This document shows, piece after piece, positions 1 through 7,640 of a DNA stretch of 64,000 nt; within the stretch, counting starts at the first letter, position 1; each line of letters opens with the position of its first letter. Both the position numbers and the translations under genes were made by a program. The notes beneath the pieces were generated by a model. The model worked only from the letters and a program-made list of their open reading frames with translations, did no database searches and had not been told where the DNA came from. The stretch is from contig NZ_CP151762.1 in the NCBI RefSeq assembly GCF_038443675.1, forward strand, positions 186,001 to 250,000, in the 5' to 3' direction. This DNA comes from Yoonia sp. G8-12. Lineage in GTDB: Bacteria > Pseudomonadota > Alphaproteobacteria > Rhodobacterales > Rhodobacteraceae.

Positions 1-47
1 GCACCGACCATAAAGCGTTGGGAGGCAAGGCTGCTCGACATTTAGCC

Positions 48-70
48 GCCCGGCACGAACGGCGCCGGGC
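48..70 (-). terminator. GC-rich hairpin downstream of ppk2
   Basis: Arms GCCCGGC (48-54) and GCCGGGC (64-70) form a perfect 7-bp stem with a 9-nt loop. It lies about 20 bp beyond the ppk2 stop codon on the minus strand. No T-tract follows, so a factor-independent terminator is only possible. The remaining bases 1-47 show no supported gene. Confidence 0.3.
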
Positions 71-90
71 ATCGCGTGTCGATGGTAGTG

Positions 91-957
91 TTAGGTCCGC
101 ACCTTGCGTGTTTCCGGATGCAGGGCTGTCCCCAGAATATGATCGGCACGGTGGACCACTTTTTGGGCGCTACCGACAATTTCGGGCTGCGGGGCCTGGG
201 CGATTGCGTGGTCTTTGCCGGGGTAATCCAGCGTGGACAGGAAATGCCGCATACAGTTGAGGCGCGCACGTTTCTTGTCGTTTGATTTCACTACGGTCCA
301 AGGGGCGTCGGCGGTGTCGGTGTAAAAGAACATCGCCTCTTTGGCTTCGGTGTAATCGTCCCATTTATCAAGGCTGGCCTTGTCGATCGGCGACAGCTTC
401 CATTGCTTGAGCGGGTCGGTTTCACGCGCGTCAAACCGGCGCTTTTGTTCGTCCTGCGTGACCGAGAACCAGTATTTGTAAAGGCGAATGCCTGAACGGG
501 TCAGCATCCGTTCCAGCTCGGGTGTCTGGCGCATGAATTCAAGGTATTCTTCGGGTTCGCAGAACCCCATCACACGTTCCACACCGGCGCGGTTGTACCA
601 GCTGCGGTCATAAAGCACCATTTCGCCCGATGTTGGCAGATGTTCGATGTAGCGTTGGAAATACCATTGGCCGCGCTCTTCATCCGTGGGTTTGTTCAGC
701 GCCACGACGCGGGCCGCGCGGGGGTTGAGGTGTTCGGTAAACCGTTTGATCGTTCCGCCTTTGCCGGCCGCATCACGGCCCTCAAACAACAGCACAAAGC
801 GCTGGCCGGTTTCCTGCGCCCAAAGCTGGACCTTCAACAGCTCGGCCTGCAACTCGGCCTTTTCAGCCTCATAGGGGCGGCGTGCCAGTTTGGGCAGGCC
901 TGCGGGTCTGCGGGTTCTTGTCTGTTTTGGCTTGTCGATCAGAGCGGTATCTTTCAT
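91..957 (-). CDS. ppk2: Polyphosphate kinase 2 (PPK2)
   Basis: Cytoplasmic PPK2-family kinase that transfers phosphate between polyphosphate and nucleotides. The 288-residue product has the P-loop-like motif GRDAAGKGG near residues 60-68 and the conserved YDRSWYNRAGVERVMGF block near 116-132, both hallmarks of the single-domain PPK2 family and of its usual length. An upstream in-frame ATG at 1059 would add 34 residues, but the ATG at 957 is preceded by AAGAAGGAAAAG, a good ribosome site. A Crp/Fnr-like palindrome lies 55 bp upstream of this start, suggesting oxygen- or energy-linked control. The sequence does not show whether it favours ADP or GDP. Confidence 0.93.
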   Translation of the reverse strand: MKDTALIDKPKQTRTRRPAGLPKLARRPYEAEKAELQAELLKVQLWAQETGQRFVLLFEGRDAAGKGGTIKRFTEHLNPRAARVVALNKPTDEERGQWYFQRYIEHLPTSGEMVLYDRSWYNRAGVERVMGFCEPEEYLEFMRQTPELERMLTRSGIRLYKYWFSVTQDEQKRRFDARETDPLKQWKLSPIDKASLDKWDDYTEAKEAMFFYTDTADAPWTVVKSNDKKRARLNCMRHFLSTLDYPGKDHAIAQAPQPEIVGSAQKVVHRADHILGTALHPETRKVRT

Positions 958-1011
958 GTGCTTTTCCTTCTTTGCTTGGTCGAAGTGTAGCAAAGTAAGG
1001 CGCGAACCGCT

Positions 1012-1025
1012 TTGATGTGGGTCAA
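1012..1025. promoter_or_regulatory. Crp/Fnr-type box upstream of ppk2
   Basis: TTGAT-GTGG-GTCAA matches the FnrL/Dnr-type palindrome (TTGAY-N4-RTCAA) in all defined positions if R is allowed at position 10. It is centred about 60 bp upstream of the ppk2 start, between ppk2 and the divergent small secreted protein gene, so it could serve either. Confidence 0.5.
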
Positions 1026-1102
1026 GGGTGCGACCAAGCGCCTGTTGATGAATTGCCAAGATGGGCTAACATTGTTTCACACGTACATAGCAGGAGGACA
1101 TT

Positions 1103-1336
1103 ATGCGTCTCACAGTACTTGCCCTTGCCATGCTGCCGATGGCGGCCACGGCACAAAATACCACGTCACCCGCCCCGACCGCGCCAGTCGCGCAAGCCCA
1201 GACCTGCCCCGCAGGCACCGCATGGGATGCCGGGGCTGGCGCCTGCGCGGCCCTTTCCCAATCGGTCACACCGGTCGAAGGGTTCGGCGGGCCAAGCGGG
1301 TGCAGCCATAGCGCCGCGCGCGAGGTTACATCCTGA
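1103..1336 (+). CDS. Small secreted hypothetical protein
   Basis: A 77-residue protein with a clear signal peptide (MRLTVLALAMLPMAATAQ, cleavage after the ATA-Q region). The mature part is short, proline/alanine-rich and holds three cysteines in QTCPAGTAWDAGAGACA and GCSH contexts. A strong AGGAGG ribosome site sits at 1092-1097. I do not recognise a named family. The CPAGT-W-C spacing recalls short chitin-binding-like or adhesin-like cysteine motifs, but that is only a resemblance. Likely periplasmic or secreted. Confidence 0.7.
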   Translation: MRLTVLALAMLPMAATAQNTTSPAPTAPVAQAQTCPAGTAWDAGAGACAALSQSVTPVEGFGGPSGCSHSAAREVTS

Positions 1337-1372
1337 TCTGAGGGCAAGACCCTGAAGGTCATAGAGAATGCA

Positions 1373-1711
1373 TTGAGCGACCGCGGCTCAAAATACGCGG
1401 TCGCAGGGGGGCCTGTGTCGTCTTCGGACGAGGCGCGGGCCTTTGTCAAAGAGCTGTGCAGGCGCAAGAAATTCGCCAAGGCGACGCATAACACATGGGC
1501 GGTTCTGCTGCCCGACGGCCCCCTGAAAAACGACGACGGAGAAAGTGGCGCCGGCATTGTGATCCTGCGAATGCTTGAGCGCGAGGGGCTGGAGGGCCAC
1601 ATCGTCGTGGTGACGCGGTGGTTTGGTGGCGTGAAGCTGGGCGGTGACAGGTTTCGGCGGGTGCAGGATGCGGTGCGGGTGTATTTGGATGATCTGGGGG
1701 CGTCGGGGTGA
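1373..1711 (+). CDS. YigZ/IMPACT (UPF0029) family protein
   Basis: A 112-residue protein matching the N-terminal UPF0029 domain of YigZ and eukaryotic IMPACT: KATHNTWA, NDDGESGAG and VVVTRWFGGVKLGGDRFRRVQDAVR are the conserved blocks. It lacks the YigZ C-terminal domain, as short alphaproteobacterial members do. The best start is a TTG at 1373 (product begins MSDRGSKYAV). No strong ribosome site is visible, so the start is uncertain. YigZ/IMPACT proteins are linked to translation or stress control, but the role of the short bacterial form is not settled. Confidence 0.8.
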   Translation: MSDRGSKYAVAGGPVSSSDEARAFVKELCRRKKFAKATHNTWAVLLPDGPLKNDDGESGAGIVILRMLEREGLEGHIVVVTRWFGGVKLGGDRFRRVQDAVRVYLDDLGASG

Positions 1712-1803
1712 ACCCCGACCTACGCGGCTTGTAAAGTGGGGCGGGGGTGGCCACCTATCATACAGCCGCCCTATTTTGGGACGGCGCTATGAAAGGGATC
1801 ACC

Positions 1804-1929
1804 ATGTCCTTCAAAGACCTCAGTTCACAAAAGACCCCCGCTACCGCCGTGAAAACGCCAAAGACCGAAACGGTTGCGGCCAAGCCTGATGCGAAAGCAC
1901 CAGAAGTGAAGGCCCCCGCCAAGAGCTAG
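1804..1929 (+). CDS. Small Lys/Pro/Ala-rich hypothetical protein
   Basis: A 41-residue basic, low-complexity protein beginning MSFKDLSSQKTPATAVKTPK. The ATG at 1804 follows GAAAGGGATC, a reasonable ribosome site; an ORF extended to 1747 would lack one. A well-formed terminator with a T-tract follows at 1969-2007, which supports real transcription. Similar short KTP/AKA-rich proteins are common in roseobacters; no function is assigned. Confidence 0.55.
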   Translation: MSFKDLSSQKTPATAVKTPKTETVAAKPDAKAPEVKAPAKS

Positions 1930-1968
1930 CGGGCTGCGGGGGAACCCTGCCGAATAAGACTATGTGCG

Positions 1969-2007
1969 AAGGCGCGTCATGTGAGTGATGCGCCTTTTGT
2001 TTTTTGG
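1969..2007 (+). terminator. Rho-independent terminator after the small basic protein gene
   Basis: Stem AAGGCGCGTC (1969-1978) pairs with GATGCGCCTT (1987-1996), with one G-T wobble and an 8-nt loop. It runs into TTTTGTTTTTT. It separates the small basic protein gene from the AT-rich gene that follows. Confidence 0.8.
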
Positions 2008-2100
2008 GGGCACGCGGAAGGGCAGCGGCACAAAATTGACAACTTTGGATTGTTCTATGACTGCACACTTAGAGGTTTGAGGCGAGTTGGAGAATAATTA

Positions 2101-3456
2101 ATGAAACTACCTGATTATCTGCAGCAAGGTGAAGTTGCGCGTTTATTTCCGGTCCTAGCGGACACATCAAAAGAAGGGCGCACAACGTCAATTTTCTTGT
2201 CCTGTTTGTCGAGCATCGATGAACTCGCAGTTCAAATGCTGAAATCAGTCGGCGCTAAAGTTGGGAAACGGGCATCTCTGACTTGTTTTACAGAGGTCGT
2301 TTTCAAAGGGGAGAAAGACGCAAAGAATGATCGACCAGATGGTCTGATTGTACTCAAGAATGGCAGCAAGGAATGGCGGGCCTTGATCGAGACAAAAGTT
2401 GGTACTGCAGAGCTTCGTGCTGATCAGATCGAAAAGTATCGTAGCATTGCTAAAGCCCATGACATTGATTGCGTAATTACTATCTCAAATCAGTTTACTT
2501 CGTTGCCAGCAAACCATCCGATGCGTGAGGTGCAAACAAGTAAGTCGAAAATTCCCGTGTATCACTGGTCTTGGATGTTCATCGTGACCGAAGCTGATCT
2601 ATTGATAAACACTGGATCAGTTGTCGATGCAGATCAGCTTTTGCTTTTACGAGAATTGCGTCGGTTCCTGACGCATGAAAGCGCTGGCGTTCGCGGCTTC
2701 ACGCGCATGCCTGCGGAATGGTCAGAGCTAAATAAGCTTGTGTCTGCGGGTGGAAAAATTTCGCAAAGATCACAAGAGGCGCAGAGCGTCATTGGGGCAT
2801 GGCATCAAGAAACCAAAGATCTGTCACTCATTTTGTCGCGGCAGACAGAAACCTCTGTAAGTGAACGCCTAAAACGGGCCCATCAAAGTAATATTGTGCT
2901 GCGAGATAAAGAGGCACTTGAAGTCCTGCGCGATACGCAGTGTCTGAAAGCGATCTTCGATATTCCTAACGCGGCAGCACCTTTGGAGCTCTACGCAGAT
3001 ATGAAAAGGCGCACAATTGATGTTGGCATGACCCTGAGTGCGCCTCGTGATAAGAAATCTTCAAAGGCGCGCGCAAATTGGCTGCTTCGTCAAATAAGCA
3101 CGGATCAAATTCATGACCTGTATGTGCGTATGACTTGGCCTGGGCGCAGCGAAGACACGCAGTTCACAGTCAAAGAATTACTCGAAGATGTCAGTATATG
3201 CGAAATCGGCAAGCAGAACTTGCAGGTGCTTTCGTTCTTTGTATTCAATGCAAAGAGGCTGGGTGCGCGATTTACCCAGCAGAGCAACTTTATTGTTGAT
3301 CTCGAAAAAGTGGTGCCGCAATTCTACCAAGATGTAGGTCAATCGTTGACGGAGTGGAGGGCCTCTGCGCCGAAGATAAAGGCTGATAGGCAAGAGGCCA
3401 CCGATGTGTCTATCGAGGCGCTTGAAGAGGAATCAACGGACGCGGCGGCGGAATAA
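2101..3456 (+). CDS. Putative PD-(D/E)XK nuclease-like protein, AT-rich
   Basis: A 451-residue soluble protein of no named family that I recognise. Residues about 60-105 hold a PD-(D/E)XK-like arrangement: FTEVVFKG, then RPDGLIVLK, then ALIETKVG, i.e. E...PD...ExK with a hydrophobic strand before ETK. The rest has no membrane segment; the C-terminus is acidic (EALEEESTDAAAE). Codon use and base composition are clearly more AT-rich than neighbours, and a terminator isolates it upstream, which suggests horizontal acquisition. It stands alone with no methylase or partner gene. A defence or DNA-repair nuclease role is inferred from the fold motif only. The ATG at 2101 follows TTGGAGAATAATTA. Confidence 0.75.
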   Translation: MKLPDYLQQGEVARLFPVLADTSKEGRTTSIFLSCLSSIDELAVQMLKSVGAKVGKRASLTCFTEVVFKGEKDAKNDRPDGLIVLKNGSKEWRALIETKVGTAELRADQIEKYRSIAKAHDIDCVITISNQFTSLPANHPMREVQTSKSKIPVYHWSWMFIVTEADLLINTGSVVDADQLLLLRELRRFLTHESAGVRGFTRMPAEWSELNKLVSAGGKISQRSQEAQSVIGAWHQETKDLSLILSRQTETSVSERLKRAHQSNIVLRDKEALEVLRDTQCLKAIFDIPNAAAPLELYADMKRRTIDVGMTLSAPRDKKSSKARANWLLRQISTDQIHDLYVRMTWPGRSEDTQFTVKELLEDVSICEIGKQNLQVLSFFVFNAKRLGARFTQQSNFIVDLEKVVPQFYQDVGQSLTEWRASAPKIKADRQEATDVSIEALEEESTDAAAE

Positions 3457-3463
3457 TGCAGGT

Positions 3464-4855
3464 TTAAGTAAGCGCCCCCCACAAATCATACTCCCCCGCT
3501 TCCTCAACCTCAACTTGTAAAAAATCACCCACGGCCAACCCCTCGGCCCCTTCATCAATAAACAAATTCCCGTCGATCTCGGGTGCATCCGCCCATGTCC
3601 GGCAGGTGGCGATGCCGTCTTCGTCGATGTCGTCCACGATCACTTCGAGCGTGCGGCCGACTTTGGCTTCGAGTTTCGCCGCTGAGATGGCCTGCGCCTT
3701 TGCCATGAACCTGTCCCAGCGGTCCTGTTTGACCTCGGACGCCACATGGTCGGGCAGGGCGTTGCTGCGCGCACCGGCCACGTTTTCGTATTGGAAGCAG
3801 CCCACGCGGTCGAGTTGCGCCTCATCCAGCCAGTCCAGCAGGTGCTGGAATTCTTCCTCGGTCTCACCCGGATAGCCGACGATAAAGGTCGAGCGCAGGG
3901 TGATATCGGGGCAAATGCTGCGCCATGCGGCGATCTCGTCCAGCGTTTTGGCCCCAGCGGCAGGCCGCGCCATGCGCCGCAGCACGTCGGGGTGGCTGTG
4001 CTGGAAAGGAATATCGAGGTAAGGCAGCACGCCGTTGGACGGGTCCGCCATAATCGGGATCAGGTCGCGCACATGGGGGTAGGGGTAGACGTAGTGCAGG
4101 CGCACCCATGCCCCCAACTGCCCCAGTTCGCGGGTCAGGTCGGTGATATGGCTGCGCACCTCGCCATCTTTCCACGGGTTCAGATCGTATTTACGGTCCA
4201 GCCCGTAGGCAGAGGTGTCCTGTGAGATGACCAGCAGTTCTTTGACACCCGCCTCGACCAGCTTCTCCGCCTCGCGCAGAACCGCGTGCGCGGGGCGCGA
4301 TGCCAGCCGTCCGCGCATGTCGGGGATGATGCAGAATTTGCATTTGTGGTTACAGCCTTCGGAAATCTTCAGATAGCTGTAGTGGCGGGGTGTCAGGCTA
4401 ACACCGCTGGCAGGCAGCAGGTCGATGAACGGGTCGGGCGCGGGGGGCACGGATGCGTGCACGGCATCAAGCACCTGCTCGTATTGGTGCGGGCCTGTGA
4501 CGGCGAGGATCTGGGGGTGGTGTTCGCGGATATAGTCTGGTTCCGCCCCCAGACAGCCGGTGACGATGACTTTGCCGTTTTCGCGCAGTGCCTCGCCAAT
4601 GGCATCAAGGCTTTCGGCCTTGGCGCTATCAAGAAAGCCGCAGGTGTTTACGATGACGGCCTCGGCGCCGGCGTAATCGGGGCTGATGGCGTACCCTTCC
4701 GCGCGCAAGCGGGTGAGGATGCGTTCACTATCGACCAGCGCTTTGGGACAGCCAAGGCTGACCATGCCGATGGTCGGCTGGCCTGCGCGCGGCGTGTCGG
4801 TCATGCGCGCTTTGGGCGCGAGGTCAGGGCGGAGGTTGGGCGGATTCTGAGTCAT
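3464..4855 (-). CDS. rimO: Ribosomal protein S12 methylthiotransferase RimO
   Basis: Radical-SAM methylthiotransferase that modifies the conserved aspartate of ribosomal protein S12. In order it shows the UPF0004 domain (VSLGCPKALVDSE, NTCGF, GCLGAEPD cysteines), the radical-SAM cluster motif in SEGCNHKCKFCIIP, and a C-terminal TRAM domain. At about 463 residues it has the family length. The SLGCPKALVDSE signature separates RimO from MiaB. A start three codons upstream is possible. It is convergent with the nuclease-like gene with only 7 bp between stops. Confidence 0.96.
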   Translation of the reverse strand: MTQNPPNLRPDLAPKARMTDTPRAGQPTIGMVSLGCPKALVDSERILTRLRAEGYAISPDYAGAEAVIVNTCGFLDSAKAESLDAIGEALRENGKVIVTGCLGAEPDYIREHHPQILAVTGPHQYEQVLDAVHASVPPAPDPFIDLLPASGVSLTPRHYSYLKISEGCNHKCKFCIIPDMRGRLASRPAHAVLREAEKLVEAGVKELLVISQDTSAYGLDRKYDLNPWKDGEVRSHITDLTRELGQLGAWVRLHYVYPYPHVRDLIPIMADPSNGVLPYLDIPFQHSHPDVLRRMARPAAGAKTLDEIAAWRSICPDITLRSTFIVGYPGETEEEFQHLLDWLDEAQLDRVGCFQYENVAGARSNALPDHVASEVKQDRWDRFMAKAQAISAAKLEAKVGRTLEVIVDDIDEDGIATCRTWADAPEIDGNLFIDEGAEGLAVGDFLQVEVEEAGEYDLWGALT

Positions 4856-4930
4856 AGAGCGCATATAGCGCGGGGCGGGGGTGTTGGGAATGGGGGCTGC
4901 TATTGTGCGTCATCGCGGCCCCTTTGAGAA

Positions 4931-5530
4931 TCATTCGCCTGGTGCGGTATCCATCAGCGCCGCTTTCGCAAGGCGTGTCATCTCGCTGAGGTAGCGGTCT
5001 TGCGACCATCCACATGTCTGGGTCAGCGCTTCCCAATTTCTGACAGAGAGAAGCGTCCACAACAGATCAGTGGCCGAAGCTTCCGTCAGATCGGCGCGCA
5101 GCACCCCATCCCGAATCAGCGCTTTGACCGCTGCCGCACAGCCGTGCCGGACGGCGGCCATCCGGTTGTCCCATGCCGCACGGGCCTCGGTGTCGGTTTC
5201 GGACATGGCCATGAGGGCCCGGCCGATCCCGTAAATGACAGGAATGTGGTTGCCCCAAGCGCGCATGAAAGCCGAGAGGCGCGCCTTGCCGTCTGTTGCG
5301 GTCCGGCTTTCGGCGAGGCTGTCGTCGATATTTACCCGCTCGTCCAGATACTTGGTTGCTGCGATCAGCAGTTCTGCACGGTTCGGGTAATGCAGATAGA
5401 GCGCCTGCCGCGAGATCCCGGATGCCTTGGCGATATCAGAGATGCGGGTCTGCTGCGGGCTACCTGACGCTAGCAGATCGAGCGTGGTTTGAAGAATGCG
5501 GGCGCGGGTTTTTTCGGATTTACTTGACAT
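4931..5530 (-). CDS. TetR/AcrR family transcriptional regulator
   Basis: A 199-residue TetR-family repressor. The N-terminal HTH reads ARILQTTLDLLASGSPQQTRISDIAKASGISRQALYLHYPNRAELL (about residues 10-55), with the typical Y-L-H-Y-P/F-x-N-R-x-E-L-L end. The C-terminal ligand domain is generic. It is divergent from an NAD(P)-binding protein and a DUF1772 membrane protein, the usual layout for a repressor controlling an adjacent operon. Its own start codon lies inside one of two operator-like repeats, which predicts autoregulation. Confidence 0.9.
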   Translation of the reverse strand: MSSKSEKTRARILQTTLDLLASGSPQQTRISDIAKASGISRQALYLHYPNRAELLIAATKYLDERVNIDDSLAESRTATDGKARLSAFMRAWGNHIPVIYGIGRALMAMSETDTEARAAWDNRMAAVRHGCAAAVKALIRDGVLRADLTEASATDLLWTLLSVRNWEALTQTCGWSQDRYLSEMTRLAKAALMDTAPGE

Positions 5531-5581
5531 GATGTAAAGTTATTCATATTCCTCTCGATGTCAACTTGACGCGATGTAAAG
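5523..5581. promoter_or_regulatory. Duplicated TetR operator candidate
   Basis: Two direct copies of CTTGAC-N2-GATGTAAAG occur at 5523-5539 and 5565-5581, 42 bp apart (four helical turns). The first is a near-perfect 17-bp palindrome (CTTGACATGATGTAAAG, central G, one mismatched pair) and covers the tetR start codon. The second lies 23 bp before the SDR gene. The layout fits a repressor controlling both divergent promoters. Confidence 0.6.
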
Positions 5582-5603
5582 AAATGAAGGAAAGGACCTG
5601 AGA

Positions 5604-6233
5604 ATGAAAGTTATTGTATTTGGTGCAACCGGAACCGTCGGACGCTTGGCTGTGGAATCTCTGCTGGATGCGGGTCATGTTGTCACCGCCTTCGCCCGCA
5701 AACCCGAGCGGCTTGAGAAGCAGCACCCCGACCTTCTGCGTCATGCGGGCGATGCAATGGTTTATGCGGATGTCGCAAAGGCCGTGTCAGATCAGGATGC
5801 GGTTGTCGTCGTGCTCGGGGCAGGGGCGCAACGCAAATCGCTGATCCGGTCGCAAGGCACATTGAACGTGATCCGCGCAATGCAGGCCCGTGGACCAAAG
5901 CGGCTGATCGTCCAATCCACCTTGGGCGCGCGTGAAAGCTGGAACACGCTGAACTTCTGGTGGAAGCATGTGATGTTCGGTGCACTTCTGGCACCTGTGT
6001 TTCGTGATCATGAATTGCAGGAACAACTGGTTGAGGCCAGTGGGCTGGACTGGACGATCGTTCGCCCATCCGCGTTCACTGATGCAGCCACGGACCATCC
6101 TGTCATTGAAGATGTTCCATCAACGGCGCGCGGGCTGGACCTGAAGATCACGCGCAAAGCACTGGCAGGTTTTCTGACGCGGCAGGTGGGCGATCTGACC
6201 TATCTGCACCGTGCTGTCGGTTTGTCGAGCTAG
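5604..6233 (+). CDS. NAD(P)-binding SDR/NmrA-like oxidoreductase
   Basis: A 209-residue atypical short-chain dehydrogenase. It has an N-terminal Rossmann motif, VFGATGTVGRLAVESLL (residues 4-20), then AFARKPERL, DAVVVVLGAG and LDWTIVRPSAFTD, typical of NmrA/YwnB-type NAD(P)H-binding proteins. There is no classical YxxxK, so it may be a sensor or a flavin or quinone reductase rather than a standard dehydrogenase. It is followed after 11 bp by a DUF1772 protein and is probably repressed by the divergent TetR protein. Confidence 0.87.
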   Translation: MKVIVFGATGTVGRLAVESLLDAGHVVTAFARKPERLEKQHPDLLRHAGDAMVYADVAKAVSDQDAVVVVLGAGAQRKSLIRSQGTLNVIRAMQARGPKRLIVQSTLGARESWNTLNFWWKHVMFGALLAPVFRDHELQEQLVEASGLDWTIVRPSAFTDAATDHPVIEDVPSTARGLDLKITRKALAGFLTRQVGDLTYLHRAVGLSS

Positions 6234-6244
6234 AGGAGAATGAA

Positions 6245-6718
6245 ATGATGACGTGGTTACTCTTGTTGTCAGGGCTGCTGATGGCTTTGCTTTCGGGTGT
6301 CTTCCTCAGCTTTTCGGACTTTGTGATGCGGGGGCTGATGCAGGCGTCTGCGCAGGCAGGCTCCGCCGGGATGGTCGGCCTGAACCGGACGGTATATCGG
6401 TCCGTTTTCATGGTGCTTTTTGTTGGCTTTGTGCCAGCCGCAATAGGGCTGAGCGTTTGGGCGTTCCTGCAGGTTGATGGTCCGGCATTGGTGCCGATCC
6501 TGCTGGGCTGCATGGCCTATGTCGCGGGCGTTTTCGCGGTGACCGGCTTTGGCAATGTGCCAATGAACAACCGCCTTGATGCGCTGGCCGAAAGGGCAGA
6601 CGCCCGTGCCGCCTACTGGCCTGACTATGCAGACCGCTGGACCCGGTTGAACCACCTGCGCACTGCAGCGTCTGCCTTTGCAGCAGCGATGTGGTTGATT
6701 GCGTCCAATCTGCTGTGA
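6245..6718 (+). CDS. DUF1772 (anthrone oxygenase-like) membrane protein
   Basis: A 157-residue integral membrane protein with four predicted helices (about residues 4-25, 52-72, 82-102 and 138-157). It carries the DUF1772 hallmark GNVPMNNRLD near the third helix and ends WTRLNHLRTAASAFAAAMWL. DUF1772 includes fungal anthrone oxygenases, but bacterial members are uncharacterised. It is co-transcribed with the preceding SDR-like gene (RBS GAGGAGA). A terminator follows. Confidence 0.82.
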   Translation: MMTWLLLLSGLLMALLSGVFLSFSDFVMRGLMQASAQAGSAGMVGLNRTVYRSVFMVLFVGFVPAAIGLSVWAFLQVDGPALVPILLGCMAYVAGVFAVTGFGNVPMNNRLDALAERADARAAYWPDYADRWTRLNHLRTAASAFAAAMWLIASNLL

Positions 6719-6764
6719 TTGGTGCCACGGATCGGATTTGGCCGCTTAGTGGTTTACGGAAACG

Positions 6765-6792
6765 AAAAGGCCGCCCTGCAAGGCGGCCTTTT
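6765..6792. terminator. Bidirectional terminator between DUF1772 gene and gcrA
   Basis: Perfect stem AAAAGGCCGCC (6765-6775) with GGCGGCCTTTT (6782-6792), 6-nt loop. The A-run on one side and T-run on the other let it stop transcription from both converging genes. Confidence 0.85.
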
Positions 6793-6810
6793 GCAATCTG
6801 AGAATGTCTG

Positions 6811-7413
6811 TTACCGCCGCCGGTCGCGCCGCGAGGACATGGGTTGGAATGCCACGCCCACATGTGCTTCGCAGTAGGGTTTGCCTTGTTGTACGGCCAG
6901 ACCGCAGAACCAGAAATCATCTGTGGCCGGATCACCCACAGGCCATTTGCAGGTTTTCTCGGTCAGTTCCATCAAGGTCAGCCGCTTGGCGGTCTTTTCG
7001 ATTTCGCTGACTTTGGCCAGCGCCTCGGGGCTGATTTCGTTGGCGGACGGTTGCGGCGGCAAAGGCTGGCCTGCCGGAATGATCGCGCGGCGCGCCGCCG
7101 AGATCGGGATGCCGTTCTCGTCAAGCTCGGGCTCTTCCTTGGGCGGTGTTGATGCTGGCGCAGCTTTGGGCTTGGGCGCAGGTTTTGCCACAGGTTTCGC
7201 TGCGGCAGCGGGTGCCGCTGCCGGTTTTTCCTTTGGCGCGGCCTTTGCAGCAGACCCAGTCGAGCCTGCCCTGTTGGACAGTCCCAAACGGTGCACCTTG
7301 CCGATCACGGCATTGCGGGTGACCCCGCCGAGTTCCTTGGCGATCTGACTTGCAGACTGGCCTTCGCCCCACATCTTCTTGAGCGTCTCAACGCGCTCGT
7401 CTGTCCAGGACAT
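6811..7413 (-). CDS. gcrA: Cell-cycle regulator GcrA
   Basis: A 200-residue GcrA family protein, the alphaproteobacterial sigma70-associated activator that reads GANTC methylation by CcrM. The N-terminal HTH is MSWTDERVETLKKMWGEGQSASQIAKELGGVTRNAVIGKVHRLGLSNR, essentially the family signature. An alanine/proline/lysine-rich linker follows, then a C-terminal CKWPVGDP...FCGL...PYCEAHVG segment with conserved cysteines. The ATG at 7413 has AAAGGAACAG upstream; a 12-codon longer ORF is disfavoured. Confidence 0.95.
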   Translation of the reverse strand: MSWTDERVETLKKMWGEGQSASQIAKELGGVTRNAVIGKVHRLGLSNRAGSTGSAAKAAPKEKPAAAPAAAAKPVAKPAPKPKAAPASTPPKEEPELDENGIPISAARRAIIPAGQPLPPQPSANEISPEALAKVSEIEKTAKRLTLMELTEKTCKWPVGDPATDDFWFCGLAVQQGKPYCEAHVGVAFQPMSSRRDRRR

Positions 7414-7640
7414 ATCTGTTCCTTTGGTTTTTCGGCAAAGATCCGTCATGCACGGATCGCACCATTTTTTGTCAAGTTCCCACCATACTAAACATTGCCG
7501 CGGGTGATGTGAAGGCAGTGGTACTGCTTTTCGTGATGTTCTGGCGATCTGTTTGCTTGCTGTGCTGCGTTGGGCGCACCCGAGGGCTGGCCATTCCGCT
7601 GAAAATCACTATGTCAGGCCTTCGGCAAAGGATGGCAAAG

